A stretch of 64,000 bases of DNA, from NCBI RefSeq assembly GCF_014851685.1, contig NZ_JACVAC010000004.1, positions 310,001 through 374,000 on the forward strand. Reading direction: 5' to 3'. The notes beneath the pieces are model-generated. The model had not been told where the DNA came from. It did not search any database and was given only the letters and a program-made list of their open reading frames with translations. The stretch is from Pseudomonas sp. PDM05. Lineage in GTDB: Bacteria; Pseudomonadota; Gammaproteobacteria; Pseudomonadales; Pseudomonadaceae. This document shows positions 26,510 to 35,517 of the stretch, one piece after another (position 1 is the first letter of the stretch; each line of letters starts with the position of its first letter). Made by a program: the position numbers and the translations under genes.

Positions 26510-26892
26510 TGCAAATCCCGGCCGGGTTGACCCAGAGCGCCTTTAGCGAACTGATCGGCTGCCGCCTGCAACGCCTTGAAGAGGGCGTTGCCGAGGTGGC
26601 CCTGACCCTGGAGCCGCACCTGCGCAACCGCGCGGGCAAGCTCCACGGCGGGGCGATTTTCAGCCTGGTGGACATCACCATGGGGCTGGCCTGTTCCAGC
26701 AGCCATGGTTTCGACCAGCAGAGCGCGACCATCGAGTGCAAGATCAACTACATCCGCGCCGTCGAAGACGGTGAGGTGCTGTGCACCAGCCGGGTGATTC
26801 ATGCCGGCCGACGCACGTTGGTGGTCGAAGCGGATGTGTACCAGAGCGACAGACTTGTCGCAAAAGCACAGGGCACCTTCGCTGTCCTATAG
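26509..26892 (+). CDS. PaaI-family hotdog thioesterase
   Basis: The 127-residue hotdog protein is expected to hydrolyse acyl- or aryl-CoA thioesters. The family block NRAGKLHGGAIFSLVDITMGLA is at about 40-61, with His46-Gly47-Gly48 and Asp54 at the active-site positions. Translation starts at ATG 26509 inside the tex stop (TGATG), so it is coupled to tex; no shared function is known. The substrate is not predictable from sequence. Confidence 0.87.
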   Translation: MQIPAGLTQSAFSELIGCRLQRLEEGVAEVALTLEPHLRNRAGKLHGGAIFSLVDITMGLACSSSHGFDQQSATIECKINYIRAVEDGEVLCTSRVIHAGRRTLVVEADVYQSDRLVAKAQGTFAVL

Positions 26893-27107
26893 CTCCCCAC
26901 CCTCGATTTGAGTTAATTTCGGCGCTGCACTAAACAGCGTCGGAATTTTCTTGCTGCGCTATAGCCAAATTCATGGAGTGAAGTCGGCTTTTTCAGAGCG
27001 GGTCAAATCGACTCTAGACCAGGCGATAACGCCAGTTTTAACTTCACCCTTGTAGACCGTCTTGCCCACCCCCATATTGGGGCGACTGACGCGTGAAGGA
27101 ATCCAAC

Positions 27108-28691
27108 TTGAGCGAACTTCTCAACCGCCGCCTGGCTCTGCTCGGCAAGCGCGAACACCTCTCCCTGCTGGAGCAGTGCCTGCACGGCATCGAGCGTGAA
27201 TGCCTACGCGTCACCGGCGAGGGTCGCCTGGCACAAACGCCGCACCCCGAAGCCCTGGGCGCCGCGCTGACCCATGAACAGATCACCACCGACTACTCGG
27301 AATCGCTGCTGGAGTTCATCACTCCCGCCCTGCCAGACCCGGCCGATACCCTGAGCAGCCTGGACAAGATCCACCGCTTCGCCTACACCAAGCTCGGCAG
27401 CGAATACCTGTGGAGCCCTTCGATGCCGTGCCCGTTGCCGGCCGAAGAAGACATTCCGATTGCCTACTACGGCACCTCCAATATCGGACAGCTCAAGTAC
27501 GTGTATCGCAAGGGCCTGGCCCTGCGCTACGGCAAGACCATGCAGTGCATCGCCGGTATCCACTACAACTTTTCCCTGCCGGAACAGTTGTGGCCGTTGC
27601 TCAAGGAGGCTGAAGGATTTGTCGGCACCGACCGCGATTACCAGTCCACGGCCTACATCGCGCTGATCCGTAATTTCCGGCGCTACAGCTGGCTGCTGAT
27701 GTACCTGTTCGGCGCGTCGCCGGCCCTGGACGCGGGTTTCCTGCGCGGTCGCTCGCACCAGCTCGAAGTACTGGACGCCGACACCCTGTACCTGCCGTAC
27801 GCCACCAGCCTGCGCATGAGCGACCTGGGTTACCAGAGCAACGCCCAGGCCGGCCTCACGCCGTGTTACAACGATTTGAACAGCTACACCGACAGCCTGC
27901 GCGAAGCGGTGGCAACGCCCTACCCGCCCTACGTCGAAATCGGCACGCACAAGGACGGTGAGTGGGTCCAGCTCAACACCAACATCCTGCAGATCGAAAA
28001 CGAGTACTACTCCAACATCCGCCCAAAACGTGTGACCTACACCGGCGAGCGGCCGATCCAGGCATTGATGGCCCGTGGCATCCAGTACATCGAAGTGCGT
28101 TGCCTGGACATCAACCCGTTCCTGCCGATGGGCATCGACCTGCCGGAGTCGCGTTTCCTCGACGCATTCCTGCTGTACTGCGCGCTGAACGACAGCCCGC
28201 TGTTCGCCAGCAACGAGTGCGGCAACGCCACGTCCAACTTCCTCAGCGTGGTCAAGGAAGGTCGCCGTCCGGGCCTGCAATTGCAGCGTGAAGGTGCGCC
28301 GGTGGACATGAAGGAATGGGCCACCGAGCTGCTGGAGAAGATCGCCCCGTTGGCCGCGCTGCTGGATCAGAGCCACGGCATCAACGAGCACAGCCAGGCG
28401 TTGGACGCCCAGTTGGCGAAGGTCCAGGACCCGTCCCTGACCCCGTCGGCCCAGGTGTTGGCGGCGATGGCCGAGCGTAAAGAGAGTTTTGCGCAGTTTT
28501 CCCTGCACCAGAGCCAGGTGCATGCCGAGCATTTCCGCCGCAAACCGCTGCCGGCCGCAGAGCAAGCACACTTTGAAGAACTGGCGCGCACGTCGCTGGC
28601 ACAGCAGGCAGAGCTGGAGCAGAACGAAGTGGGTGACTTTGACGTGTTTGTGGGCTCGTACCAGGCGAGCATTTTGGCGATCAGTAACTAA
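27108..28691 (+). CDS. gshA: Glutamate-cysteine ligase
   Basis: GshA joins glutamate and cysteine with ATP, the first and rate-limiting step of glutathione synthesis in the cytoplasm. Family blocks are clear: [44 protein letters not shown], and [17 protein letters not shown] choose the TTG at 27108, with GAAGGA at 27095-27100 just upstream, giving 527 residues as in P. aeruginosa; an in-frame GTG at 27093 is the alternative. The 215-bp upstream gap carries a small ccccatattgggg palindrome at about 27068-27080. Glutathione synthesis sits next to the sulfur genes that follow. Confidence 0.94.
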   Translation: MSELLNRRLALLGKREHLSLLEQCLHGIERECLRVTGEGRLAQTPHPEALGAALTHEQITTDYSESLLEFITPALPDPADTLSSLDKIHRFAYTKLGSEYLWSPSMPCPLPAEEDIPIAYYGTSNIGQLKYVYRKGLALRYGKTMQCIAGIHYNFSLPEQLWPLLKEAEGFVGTDRDYQSTAYIALIRNFRRYSWLLMYLFGASPALDAGFLRGRSHQLEVLDADTLYLPYATSLRMSDLGYQSNAQAGLTPCYNDLNSYTDSLREAVATPYPPYVEIGTHKDGEWVQLNTNILQIENEYYSNIRPKRVTYTGERPIQALMARGIQYIEVRCLDINPFLPMGIDLPESRFLDAFLLYCALNDSPLFASNECGNATSNFLSVVKEGRRPGLQLQREGAPVDMKEWATELLEKIAPLAALLDQSHGINEHSQALDAQLAKVQDPSLTPSAQVLAAMAERKESFAQFSLHQSQVHAEHFRRKPLPAAEQAHFEELARTSLAQQAELEQNEVGDFDVFVGSYQASILAISN

Positions 28692-28710
28692 AGGTCGCAC
28701 CCAAAACCCT

Positions 28711-28818
28711 GTGGGAGCGGGCTTGTGTGGGAGCGGGCTTGCTCGCGAATGCGGTGTGTCAGTCGATGACTCTGTTAACTGACACTCCGCATTCGCGAGC
28801 AAGCCCGCTCCCACATTT
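28711..28818. repeat. REP cluster with duplicated left arm
   Basis: gtgggagcgggcttgt is followed at once by gtgggagcgggcttgctcgc, and the inverted arm gcgagcaagcccgctcccac closes at 28815. It lies between gshA and tauA. Confidence 0.8.
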
Positions 28819-28867
28819 GGCTTGCGCCCACTCAAGATTGACGCTGCATTCTCCTCATAAGCTAATT

Positions 28868-28888
28868 CGAAAATGTTATTTATTTTCG
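28868..28888. promoter_or_regulatory. AT-rich inverted repeat before tauA
   Basis: cgaaaat (28868-28874) and attttcg (28882-28888) form a 7-bp perfect palindrome with a 7-bp spacer, 65 bp upstream of tauA in an AT-rich stretch. It could be a regulator site for sulfate-starvation control; CysB-type sites are poorly conserved, so this is weak. Confidence 0.25.
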
Positions 28889-28952
28889 GATTCTTAGATC
28901 ATTTAGTCTCCTCACACGCCGATCCTCGGCCGCCTGATTGAGGAGCTTCCCC

Positions 28953-29930
28953 TTGAAACTATTGACCCCTCTGCGCCTGTTGGCCGCACTGTCCCTGGCC
29001 GGCGCCAGCCTGTTTGCCCAGGCGGCGGATGTGACCATCGCGTACCAGACCACCGTGGACCCGGCCAAAGTCGCCCAGGCCGACGGTGCGTACGAAAAAG
29101 CCACCAACGCCAAGATCGACTGGCGCAAGTTCGACAATGGCGCCGACATCATCGCCGCCATCGCCTCCGGCGACGTGCAGATCGGCTACCTCGGTTCCAG
29201 CCCGCTGACCGCTGCCATCACCCGCAAAGTGCCGGTGGAAACCTTCCTTGTCGCCACCCAGATTGGCGGCGCCGAAGCCCTGGTGGCGCGCAACGGTGCA
29301 GGGATCAACAGCCCGCAGGACCTGATCGGCAAGAAAATCGCCGTACCCTTCGTCTCCACCGGCCACTACAGCCTGCTGGCCGCGCTGAAGCACTGGAACA
29401 TCGACCCGTCGAAAGTGACCATTCTCAACCTCGCGCCACCGGCGATCATCGCCGCCTGGAAGCGTGGTGACATCGACGCCACCTACGTGTGGGACCCAGC
29501 CCTGGGCGTGGCCAAGGAAAACGGCAAGGTGCTGATCACCTCCGGCGAACTGGCCAAGTTTGGCGCACCGACCTTCGATGCCTGGATCGTGCGTAAGGAT
29601 TTCGCCGCCAAGCACCCGGAAATCGTCACAGCCTTCGCCAAAGTCACTCTGGATGCCTACGCCGCCTACCGCAAAGACCCACAAGCCTGGCTCGCCGACA
29701 AAGGCAATGTCGACAAGCTGGTGAAACTCTCCGGCGCCAAGGCCAGCGACATCCCGCTGCTGCTGCAAGGCAACGTCTACCCGCTGGCAGCCGACCAGGT
29801 GACGCTGCTGGGCGCGCCGACCACCAAGGCCGTGACCGATACCGCTGCGTTCCTCAAGGAGCAAGGCAAGGTCGACGCCGTACTGCCGGACTACGCCCCG
29901 TACGTCAGCGCCAAGTTCATCACCAACTGA
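28953..29930 (+). CDS. tauA: Taurine ABC transporter periplasmic binding protein
   Basis: The 325-residue secreted protein binds taurine and related sulfonates. The signal peptide is about residues 1-24 (ending FAQA). The mature part starts DVTIAYQTTVDPAKVAQADG, the TauA form, and continues with GDVQIGYLGSSPLTAAI and VPFVSTGHYSLLAALKHW. I choose TTG 28953 with GAGGA at 28940-28944. It is the first gene of tauABCD, which is normally induced when sulfate or cysteine is short. Confidence 0.92.
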   Translation: MKLLTPLRLLAALSLAGASLFAQAADVTIAYQTTVDPAKVAQADGAYEKATNAKIDWRKFDNGADIIAAIASGDVQIGYLGSSPLTAAITRKVPVETFLVATQIGGAEALVARNGAGINSPQDLIGKKIAVPFVSTGHYSLLAALKHWNIDPSKVTILNLAPPAIIAAWKRGDIDATYVWDPALGVAKENGKVLITSGELAKFGAPTFDAWIVRKDFAAKHPEIVTAFAKVTLDAYAAYRKDPQAWLADKGNVDKLVKLSGAKASDIPLLLQGNVYPLAADQVTLLGAPTTKAVTDTAAFLKEQGKVDAVLPDYAPYVSAKFITN

Positions 29931-29948
29931 TTCAGGGAGTTCATTGCG

Positions 29949-30728
29949 ATGGCCTTGCTACAACTGGAGCGCATCAGCGCACAGTACCCAGGCGCCACAC
30001 ACCCGGTACTGTCTGACATTTCAATCGACCTGGGGCCCCAGCAATTGCTGGTGGCCCTCGGCCCGTCCGGCAGTGGCAAGACTTCGCTGTTGAACCTGAT
30101 TGCCGGCTTTGTCGAACCGTCCGCCGGGCGCATCAGCCTGGATGGCGTGCCGGTCAAAGGCCCCAGCGCCGAACGCGGCGTGGTGTTCCAGGACGACGCC
30201 CTGCTGCCCTGGCAGGACGTGCTGGCCAACGTCGGCTTCGGCCTGGAGTTGGCCGGCGTGCCCAAGGCGCAACGTGAAGTGCGCGCCCGGGAAATGCTCG
30301 CGCTGGTGGACCTGGCCGGCTTTGACAGCCGCCGCATCTGGCAGCTGTCCGGTGGCCAGAAGCAGCGTGTCGGCCTGGCCCGCGCGCTCGCCGCCGACCC
30401 ACGCGTGTTGCTGATGGACGAACCCTTCGGCGCCCTTGATGCGTTCACCCGCGAACAGATGCAGGAGCTGCTGCTACAGGTCTGGCGGCGCACGGCCAAG
30501 CCGGTGTTCTTGATTACCCACGACATCGAAGAAGCGGTGTTCCTCGCCACCGACCTGATCCTGCTGGCGCCCAACCCCGGCCAGATCGTCGAACGCCTGC
30601 GCCTGGACTTCGGCCAACGCTACGCCGCCGGTGAATCGGCGCGGGCGATCAAGTCCGACCCACGCTTTATCGAAACCCGCGAGCACGTGCTGGGCAAAGT
30701 GTTCTCGCAACGGCAGGTGTCCGCATGA
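29949..30728 (+). CDS. tauB: Taurine ABC transporter ATP-binding protein
   Basis: The 259-residue ATPase drives taurine import. Walker A is GPSGSGKTS (38-46), followed by the Q-loop [11 protein letters not shown], the signature [16 protein letters not shown] and Walker [18 protein letters not shown], and the His switch in [15 protein letters not shown]. It lies 18 bp after tauA and its stop overlaps the tauC ATG (ATGA). Confidence 0.95.
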   Translation: MALLQLERISAQYPGATHPVLSDISIDLGPQQLLVALGPSGSGKTSLLNLIAGFVEPSAGRISLDGVPVKGPSAERGVVFQDDALLPWQDVLANVGFGLELAGVPKAQREVRAREMLALVDLAGFDSRRIWQLSGGQKQRVGLARALAADPRVLLMDEPFGALDAFTREQMQELLLQVWRRTAKPVFLITHDIEEAVFLATDLILLAPNPGQIVERLRLDFGQRYAAGESARAIKSDPRFIETREHVLGKVFSQRQVSA

Positions 30729-31552
30729 GCAGCTACGAACTCGCCGCCAAACCACTGGCGCAAACGGTTATCCCGCTGCGCCGCAGCTTGAGCACCCGCT
30801 GGATCAGCGTGCTGACCCTGATCGCCCTGCTCACCCTCTGGTGGGCCGTGACCGCCAGCGGTCTGATCGAACCGCTGTTCCTGCCGCCGCCGTCCGCCGT
30901 GCTGCAAAAAGGCTGGCTGCTGGCGACCAGCGGCTATATGGACTCCACCTTGTGGCAGCACCTGGGCGCGAGCCTCAGCCGTATCGGCCTGGGTCTTGGC
31001 TTCGCGGTGCTGACCGCCGTGCCGGTGGGTATTGCCATCGGCTCCAACCGTATCGCCCGGGGCATTCTCGACCCGCTGATCGAGTTCTACCGGCCGATCC
31101 CGCCACTGGCCTACCTGCCGTTGATCGTGATCTGGTGCGGCATTGGCGAGCTGTCCAAGGTGCTGCTGATTTACCTGGCGATCTTTGCCCCGATTGCCAT
31201 CGCGACTGCCACCGGCGTACGCACGGTCGACCCGGCCAAGCTGCGGGCAGCGCAGTCGCTGGGCGCAACCCGTGCCCAGCTGATTCGCCACGTGATCCTG
31301 CCCAGCGCCCTGCCCGACATCCTCACCGGCGTGCGTATCGGCCTGGGTGTGGGCTGGTCCACGCTGGTCGCTGCCGAGCTGATCGCGGCCACCAGCGGCC
31401 TGGGCTTCATGGTGCAGTCGGCGGCGCAGTTTCTGGTCACCGACGTGGTGGTGCTGGGCATCCTGGTCATCGCCCTGATCGCCTTCGCCATGGAAATGGG
31501 CCTGCGTGCCCTGCAGCGTAAACTGGTGCCGTGGCATGGCCAGGCACATTGA
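30725..31552 (+). CDS. tauC: Taurine ABC transporter permease
   Basis: The 275-residue inner-membrane permease has about six helices and the usual cytoplasmic EAA-type loop ([34 protein letters not shown]). A 35-residue soluble N-terminus precedes the first helix (about 36-55), as in TauC/SsuC. It is translated from ATG 30725 overlapping tauB, and tauD begins 11 bp after its stop. Confidence 0.95.
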   Translation: MSSYELAAKPLAQTVIPLRRSLSTRWISVLTLIALLTLWWAVTASGLIEPLFLPPPSAVLQKGWLLATSGYMDSTLWQHLGASLSRIGLGLGFAVLTAVPVGIAIGSNRIARGILDPLIEFYRPIPPLAYLPLIVIWCGIGELSKVLLIYLAIFAPIAIATATGVRTVDPAKLRAAQSLGATRAQLIRHVILPSALPDILTGVRIGLGVGWSTLVAAELIAATSGLGFMVQSAAQFLVTDVVVLGILVIALIAFAMEMGLRALQRKLVPWHGQAH

Positions 31553-31563
31553 GTGAGAACAGC

Positions 31564-32400
31564 ATGAGCAGCCTGACCGTTACCCCATTAAGCATCGCCC
31601 TCGGCGCCCAGATCAGTGGCGTCGATATCACTCAACCGCTGAACCTCGAACAGCGCGACGCCATCGAACAGGCGTTGCTCACGCACTCGGTGCTGTTCTT
31701 CCGCGGCCAAGCCATCACCCCGCAACAGCAAGCACGGTTCGCGGCGAATTTCGGCGACCTGCACATTCACCCGATCTACCCCAACGTGCCGGAGCAACCT
31801 GAAGTACTGATCCTCGACACCGCCGTCACCGACGTGCGCGACAACGCCGTGTGGCACACCGACGTGACCTTCCTGCCCACCCCGGCGCTCGGCGCGGTAC
31901 TCAGCGCCAAGCTGCTGCCGGCGTTTGGCGGCGACACGTTATGGGCCAGTGGGATTGCGGCGTATGAGGCCCTGTCGCAACCGTTGAAGGTCTTGCTCGA
32001 CGGGCTGACCGCGACCCACGATTTCACCAAATCCTTCCCGCTGGAGCGCTTTGGCAACAGCGCCGAAGACCTGGCGCGCTGGGAAGAAACCCGCAAGAAG
32101 AACCCACCGCTGTCCCACCCGGTGGTGCGTACGCATCCGGTGAGCGGGCGTAAATCGTTGTTTGTCAGCGAAGGGTTCACCACCCGCATCAATGAACTGG
32201 AACCGACGGAAAGCGAGGCGATCCTCAAACTGCTGTTCGCCCACGCCACCCGCCCGGAGTTCACCATCCGCTGGCGCTGGCAGGAAAACGACGTGGCGTT
32301 CTGGGACAACCGCGTGACCCAGCATTACGCGGTGGACGACTACCGGCCGCAACGACGGGTGATGCACCGGGCGACGATTTTGGGCGACGTCCCGTTCTAG
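31564..32400 (+). CDS. tauD: Taurine dioxygenase
   Basis: This Fe(II)- and 2-oxoglutarate-dependent enzyme cleaves taurine to sulfite and aminoacetaldehyde in the cytoplasm. The iron facial triad is visible: VWHTDVTF (His and Asp, about 97-99) and the distal His in [10 protein letters not shown]; the 2-oxoglutarate-binding Arg follows in RRVMHRATI. The 278-residue length is normal (283 in E. coli). ATG 31564 is preceded by GTGAGAAC. The 11 bp to tauC place it in the tau operon. Confidence 0.95.
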   Translation: MSSLTVTPLSIALGAQISGVDITQPLNLEQRDAIEQALLTHSVLFFRGQAITPQQQARFAANFGDLHIHPIYPNVPEQPEVLILDTAVTDVRDNAVWHTDVTFLPTPALGAVLSAKLLPAFGGDTLWASGIAAYEALSQPLKVLLDGLTATHDFTKSFPLERFGNSAEDLARWEETRKKNPPLSHPVVRTHPVSGRKSLFVSEGFTTRINELEPTESEAILKLLFAHATRPEFTIRWRWQENDVAFWDNRVTQHYAVDDYRPQRRVMHRATILGDVPF

Positions 32401-32424
32401 AAACTGGCGACGTTCAGATATGGC

Positions 32425-32716
32425 AGCTGGCTTGCCTGCGATAGCGGTGGGTCGGCCAGCGCTTTCATCGACTGATCCACCGCCTTCGCGGGCAAGCCCG
32501 CTCCCACACGGATCGGGTTGTGACCGCATTCTTCGCAACACTGTAAACCCAATGTGGGAGCTGGCTTGCCTGCGATAGCGGTGGGTCGGCCAGCACTTTC
32601 ATCGACTGACACGCCGCCTTCGCGGGCAAGCCCGCTCCCACACGGATCGGGTTGTGACCGCATTCTTCGCAACGCTGTAAAACCAATGTGGGAGCTGGCT
32701 TGCCTGTTCCCACATT
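32425..32716. repeat. 134-bp tandem repeat carrying REP arms (about 2.2 copies)
   Basis: Units start at 32425, 32559 and 32693 with agctggcttgcctg and have an exact 134-bp period; the third is cut short after 24 bp. Each full unit holds a pair of opposite REP arms plus a linker (acggatcgggttgtgacc). Copies 1 and 2 differ at only a few bases, so the duplication is recent. It fills most of the 336-bp gap between tauD and the aldo/keto reductase gene. Confidence 0.85.
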
Positions 32717-32736
32717 GACCGCGTACTGCCGGCCGC

Positions 32737-33774
32737 TTATTCAGCGGTGGATGGTTTTTCCCACAGGTTGATCCCGCCTTCCTGGGCAAACCGGTCGATC
32801 TCTGCCAACTCCTCGGCACTGAAGCTCAAGTTTTTCAACGCGCCGACGTTCTCGATGATCTGCTCCGGCCGGCTCGCGCCGATCAGCGCGCTGGTCACCC
32901 GTGGATCACGCAGGGTCCACGCCAGCGCCAGTTGCGCCAGGCTCTGGCCACGGCCCTTGGCGATTTCATTCAACGCACGCACGTGGGCGATGTTGGCTTC
33001 GGACAAGTGCTTGGCCTGCAACGAACCACCGCCCGGACGATTCACCCGTGCATCCGCCGGTACGCCGTTGAGGTATTTGTCGGTCAGCAGGCCCTGGGCC
33101 AGCGGCGTGAATGCGATCACCCCGGCGCCGAGTTCTTCGGTGGTGTCCAACAGGTCTTTTTCTACCCAGCGGTTGAGCAGGTTGTAGGCCGGTTGGTGAA
33201 TCAACAGCGGCACTTTCCACTCTTTGAGCAGGGCAGCGATCTCGCGGGTTTTCACCCCGGAATACGAAGAGATGCCGATGTACAACGCCTTGCCTTGTTG
33301 CACGGCAGTGGCAAGGGCGCTGGCGGTTTCTTCCAGCGGGGTGTCGGCGTCAAAACGGTGGGAGTAGAAGATGTCCACGTAGTCGACGCCCAGGCGTTGC
33401 AGGCTCTGGTCCAGGCTCGCCAGGATGTATTTGCGCGAACCGCCGCCCTGGCCATAAGGGCCTGGCCACATGTCCCAACCGGCCTTGCTGGAGATGATCA
33501 GTTCGTCGCGGTAATGCTTGAAGTCTTCGCGCAGCAAACGGCCGAAGTTGATCTCGGCGCTGCCATACGGCGGGCCGTAGTTGTTGGCCAGGTCGAAGTG
33601 GTTGATCCCCAGGTCGAACGCGGTGCGCAACAGGGCGCGCTGGGTGTCGATCGGGGTGCTGTCGCCAAAGTTGTGCCACAGCCCCAGGGACAGTGCAGGC
33701 AGCACCAATCCACTGCGGCCTACGCGGCGATACGGGATAGATTCATAGCGGTTTTCGGCAGCAATGTACGTCAT
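32737..33774 (-). CDS. mgrA: Aldo/keto reductase, YghZ/MgrA-type glyceraldehyde-3-phosphate reductase
   Basis: The 345-residue NADPH-dependent reductase belongs to the Kv-beta-like aldo/keto reductases. The tetrad is complete: Asp61, Tyr66 (DLANNYGPPYG), Lys97 (SSKAGWDMWPGPYG) and His139 (FYSHRFD). The segment GWDMWPGPYGQGGGSRKYI is typical of YghZ, which reduces L-glyceraldehyde 3-phosphate and methylglyoxal. ATG 33774 has GAGAGGAT upstream. It has no visible tie to the tau genes before it. Confidence 0.88.
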   Translation of the reverse strand: MTYIAAENRYESIPYRRVGRSGLVLPALSLGLWHNFGDSTPIDTQRALLRTAFDLGINHFDLANNYGPPYGSAEINFGRLLREDFKHYRDELIISSKAGWDMWPGPYGQGGGSRKYILASLDQSLQRLGVDYVDIFYSHRFDADTPLEETASALATAVQQGKALYIGISSYSGVKTREIAALLKEWKVPLLIHQPAYNLLNRWVEKDLLDTTEELGAGVIAFTPLAQGLLTDKYLNGVPADARVNRPGGGSLQAKHLSEANIAHVRALNEIAKGRGQSLAQLALAWTLRDPRVTSALIGASRPEQIIENVGALKNLSFSAEELAEIDRFAQEGGINLWEKPSTAE

Positions 33775-33800
33775 CGAATCCTCTCTGGGCTTAGGGCAAA

Positions 33801-33836
33801 TAAGGCCTGGGAATAACCTTATTCCCAGGCCTTTTA
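33801..33836 (-). terminator. Terminator after the oprD-family gene
   Basis: A perfect stem (aaggcctgggaataa / ttattcccaggcctt) with a 3-bp centre lies 47 bp after the porin stop codon, followed on the minus strand by a T-rich stretch. It isolates the porin gene from mgrA. Confidence 0.75.
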
Positions 33837-33882
33837 ACCAGCTGAATCGCTTAAGTCTGCCCTTTCGTTTTACAGCAATTTC

Positions 33883-35232
33883 CTACCAGAGTGGAACGAC
33901 ATAGCTGACATAAAAGCGGTTTTCATCCTGTACGGTGGCACCGGAAATATCCGGGCTGGCGTGGGCATTTTTCCAGGTCACACCGAGGCCCTTGAGGGTG
34001 CCTGTAGGCACTTGATACGCCACGGCAACGTCACGCTCCCATTCGCTGGTGGTGCCCTGTGCCGTGCGGATGTCATCGCCGTGGGCATAGGCGGCAGAAA
34101 AGGTCACGCCGGTGAGGCCGAGCTTGCCCAGATCGTATTTGTACTGGGCCAGCCAGGTGCGCTCACCGGCATGCTGGAATTTGTTCAACTGCAGGTTGGT
34201 CAGCGCCGGCGTGTCCGCACCTGAGCCGGGACCTTGGCGGGCATCACCGCTGTTGAGGCCGGAGTCGAGGTAAGGGAAGTCGCTTTCACCGCTGTTTTTC
34301 TGGATGCCCAGGCCGACGGTATGACCGTCCAGGCTGTAGCTTTCAAGCAGGCTGGCGGTGGTCTGGTTGATACGGCCTTTGTTCACGCCATCGCCGTAGA
34401 CACCACTGGCTGCATAGTCCTTGTCGCCATCGGCATTGCCGCCCACACCGAGGCTGCGGAACACACGCACATCGGTATCGAGCGCACCCACCGACAACGC
34501 ATCATGGCGCTTGGCGCCCACGAAAAACTGCTGGTAGTAATCCTCAAGGTTCGAATACCACAGGCTGACCGTCGTATTCCGGATGCCGGTGTAATCGGCG
34601 CCGCCGAACAGGAAGCGCTCGCTTTCCTTGGTACCGCCGGCGGTGATCATGCCCTGGTCGCCGGTTTCGTTGCGGATCTTGGTCTTGAAAATATCGCCGC
34701 CGGTGAAGGTGAAATCGCTGAGGTCCTTGGATACCCACTGCACCCCGGTATTGGTCTGCTGGTACAGGCGGCCATCGGTGTTGGCCAGCACCGGGTTGTT
34801 GCCGTACAGCGTGCCGACGCGCAGCTCATCCTTGGCTAGGCGCATCTTGAACGTCGGGCTGAGTACACCGAACTGGTCGGCGGACTTGCCGTTGTCCAAC
34901 GGGAACATGCTGCCGGGGTAGCGGCTCTGGTGGTCCTTGTCGTTGAGGTCACCGCCGGAGTCCAGCTTCAACCCGTAGAACGCCTGCAGATCGAGACCAA
35001 AACCCACCGGCCCGTCGGTGTAGCCCGACTTGAAGTTGAACTCGAACCCCTGCCCCCAATCGCGGATGCTGTGGGCCTTGGCGTTGCTGTTCACCACATC
35101 GCGCCCCTGCTGGTTGAGATAGCGATTGAGCAGGGTCACGTCGGCGTGGCTGTCATCGATAAAATCGGCATGGGCGGACAGCATAAAGCTCGCCATGGCG
35201 GCTCCCACCATGGGGCTCAATAACCTCTTCAT
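33883..35232 (-). CDS. OprD-family outer-membrane porin
   Basis: The 449-residue porin has a signal peptide (about 1-22, ending SAHA) and a mature part FIDDSHADVTLLNRYLNQQGRD... typical of OprD, ending in an aromatic residue (VVPLW) as outer-membrane barrels do. OprD-type channels form narrow 18-strand barrels for one class of solute each, such as basic amino acids or aromatic acids; the substrate here is not readable. ATG 35232 is preceded by a weak GGTAACGAT. Neighbouring genes are for reductase and choline transport. Confidence 0.88.
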   Translation of the reverse strand: MKRLLSPMVGAAMASFMLSAHADFIDDSHADVTLLNRYLNQQGRDVVNSNAKAHSIRDWGQGFEFNFKSGYTDGPVGFGLDLQAFYGLKLDSGGDLNDKDHQSRYPGSMFPLDNGKSADQFGVLSPTFKMRLAKDELRVGTLYGNNPVLANTDGRLYQQTNTGVQWVSKDLSDFTFTGGDIFKTKIRNETGDQGMITAGGTKESERFLFGGADYTGIRNTTVSLWYSNLEDYYQQFFVGAKRHDALSVGALDTDVRVFRSLGVGGNADGDKDYAASGVYGDGVNKGRINQTTASLLESYSLDGHTVGLGIQKNSGESDFPYLDSGLNSGDARQGPGSGADTPALTNLQLNKFQHAGERTWLAQYKYDLGKLGLTGVTFSAAYAHGDDIRTAQGTTSEWERDVAVAYQVPTGTLKGLGVTWKNAHASPDISGATVQDENRFYVSYVVPLW

Positions 35233-35352
35233 CGTTACCGGTCTCCGTCACTGTTCTGAAATGAAAGCGTCAAACGCTTCACACAATTACGCAGTGGACA
35301 GATGACAGTTGCGCGTCAAAACCGGGGCGCGACGGATGAAATTAAATTCATG

Positions 35353-35388
35353 AAAGCCCTGTAGATCAGGGCTTTGCGAGGTTTTTTT
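35353..35388 (+). terminator. Hairpin with T-run between porin and betT genes
   Basis: aaagccct (35353-35360) and agggcttt (35368-35375) form an 8-bp stem with loop gtagatc, then gcgaggttttttt on the plus strand. Neighbouring genes run on the minus strand, so it may serve the end of betT only weakly, or an unseen plus-strand transcript. Confidence 0.4.
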
Positions 35389-35493
35389 GTGGGAGCGGGC
35401 TTGTGTGGGAGCGGGCTTGCTCGCGAATGCGTCGTGTCAGTCGATGCCTGTGTGACTGATACACCGCATTCGCGGGCAAGCCCGCTCCCACAT
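35389..35493. repeat. REP cluster with duplicated left arm
   Basis: gtgggagcgggcttgt then gtgggagcgggcttgctcgc, closed by cgcgggcaagcccgctcccac. It has the same two-step left arm as at 21530 and 28711. It lies 25 bp after the betT stop. Confidence 0.8.
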
Positions 35494-35517
35494 AAAGCAG
35501 GCTTCACAAGCCAGCTA

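Noticed and set aside
32425..32716. CRISPR array
   Set aside because: The repeat unit is 134 bp in direct tandem with no variable spacers.
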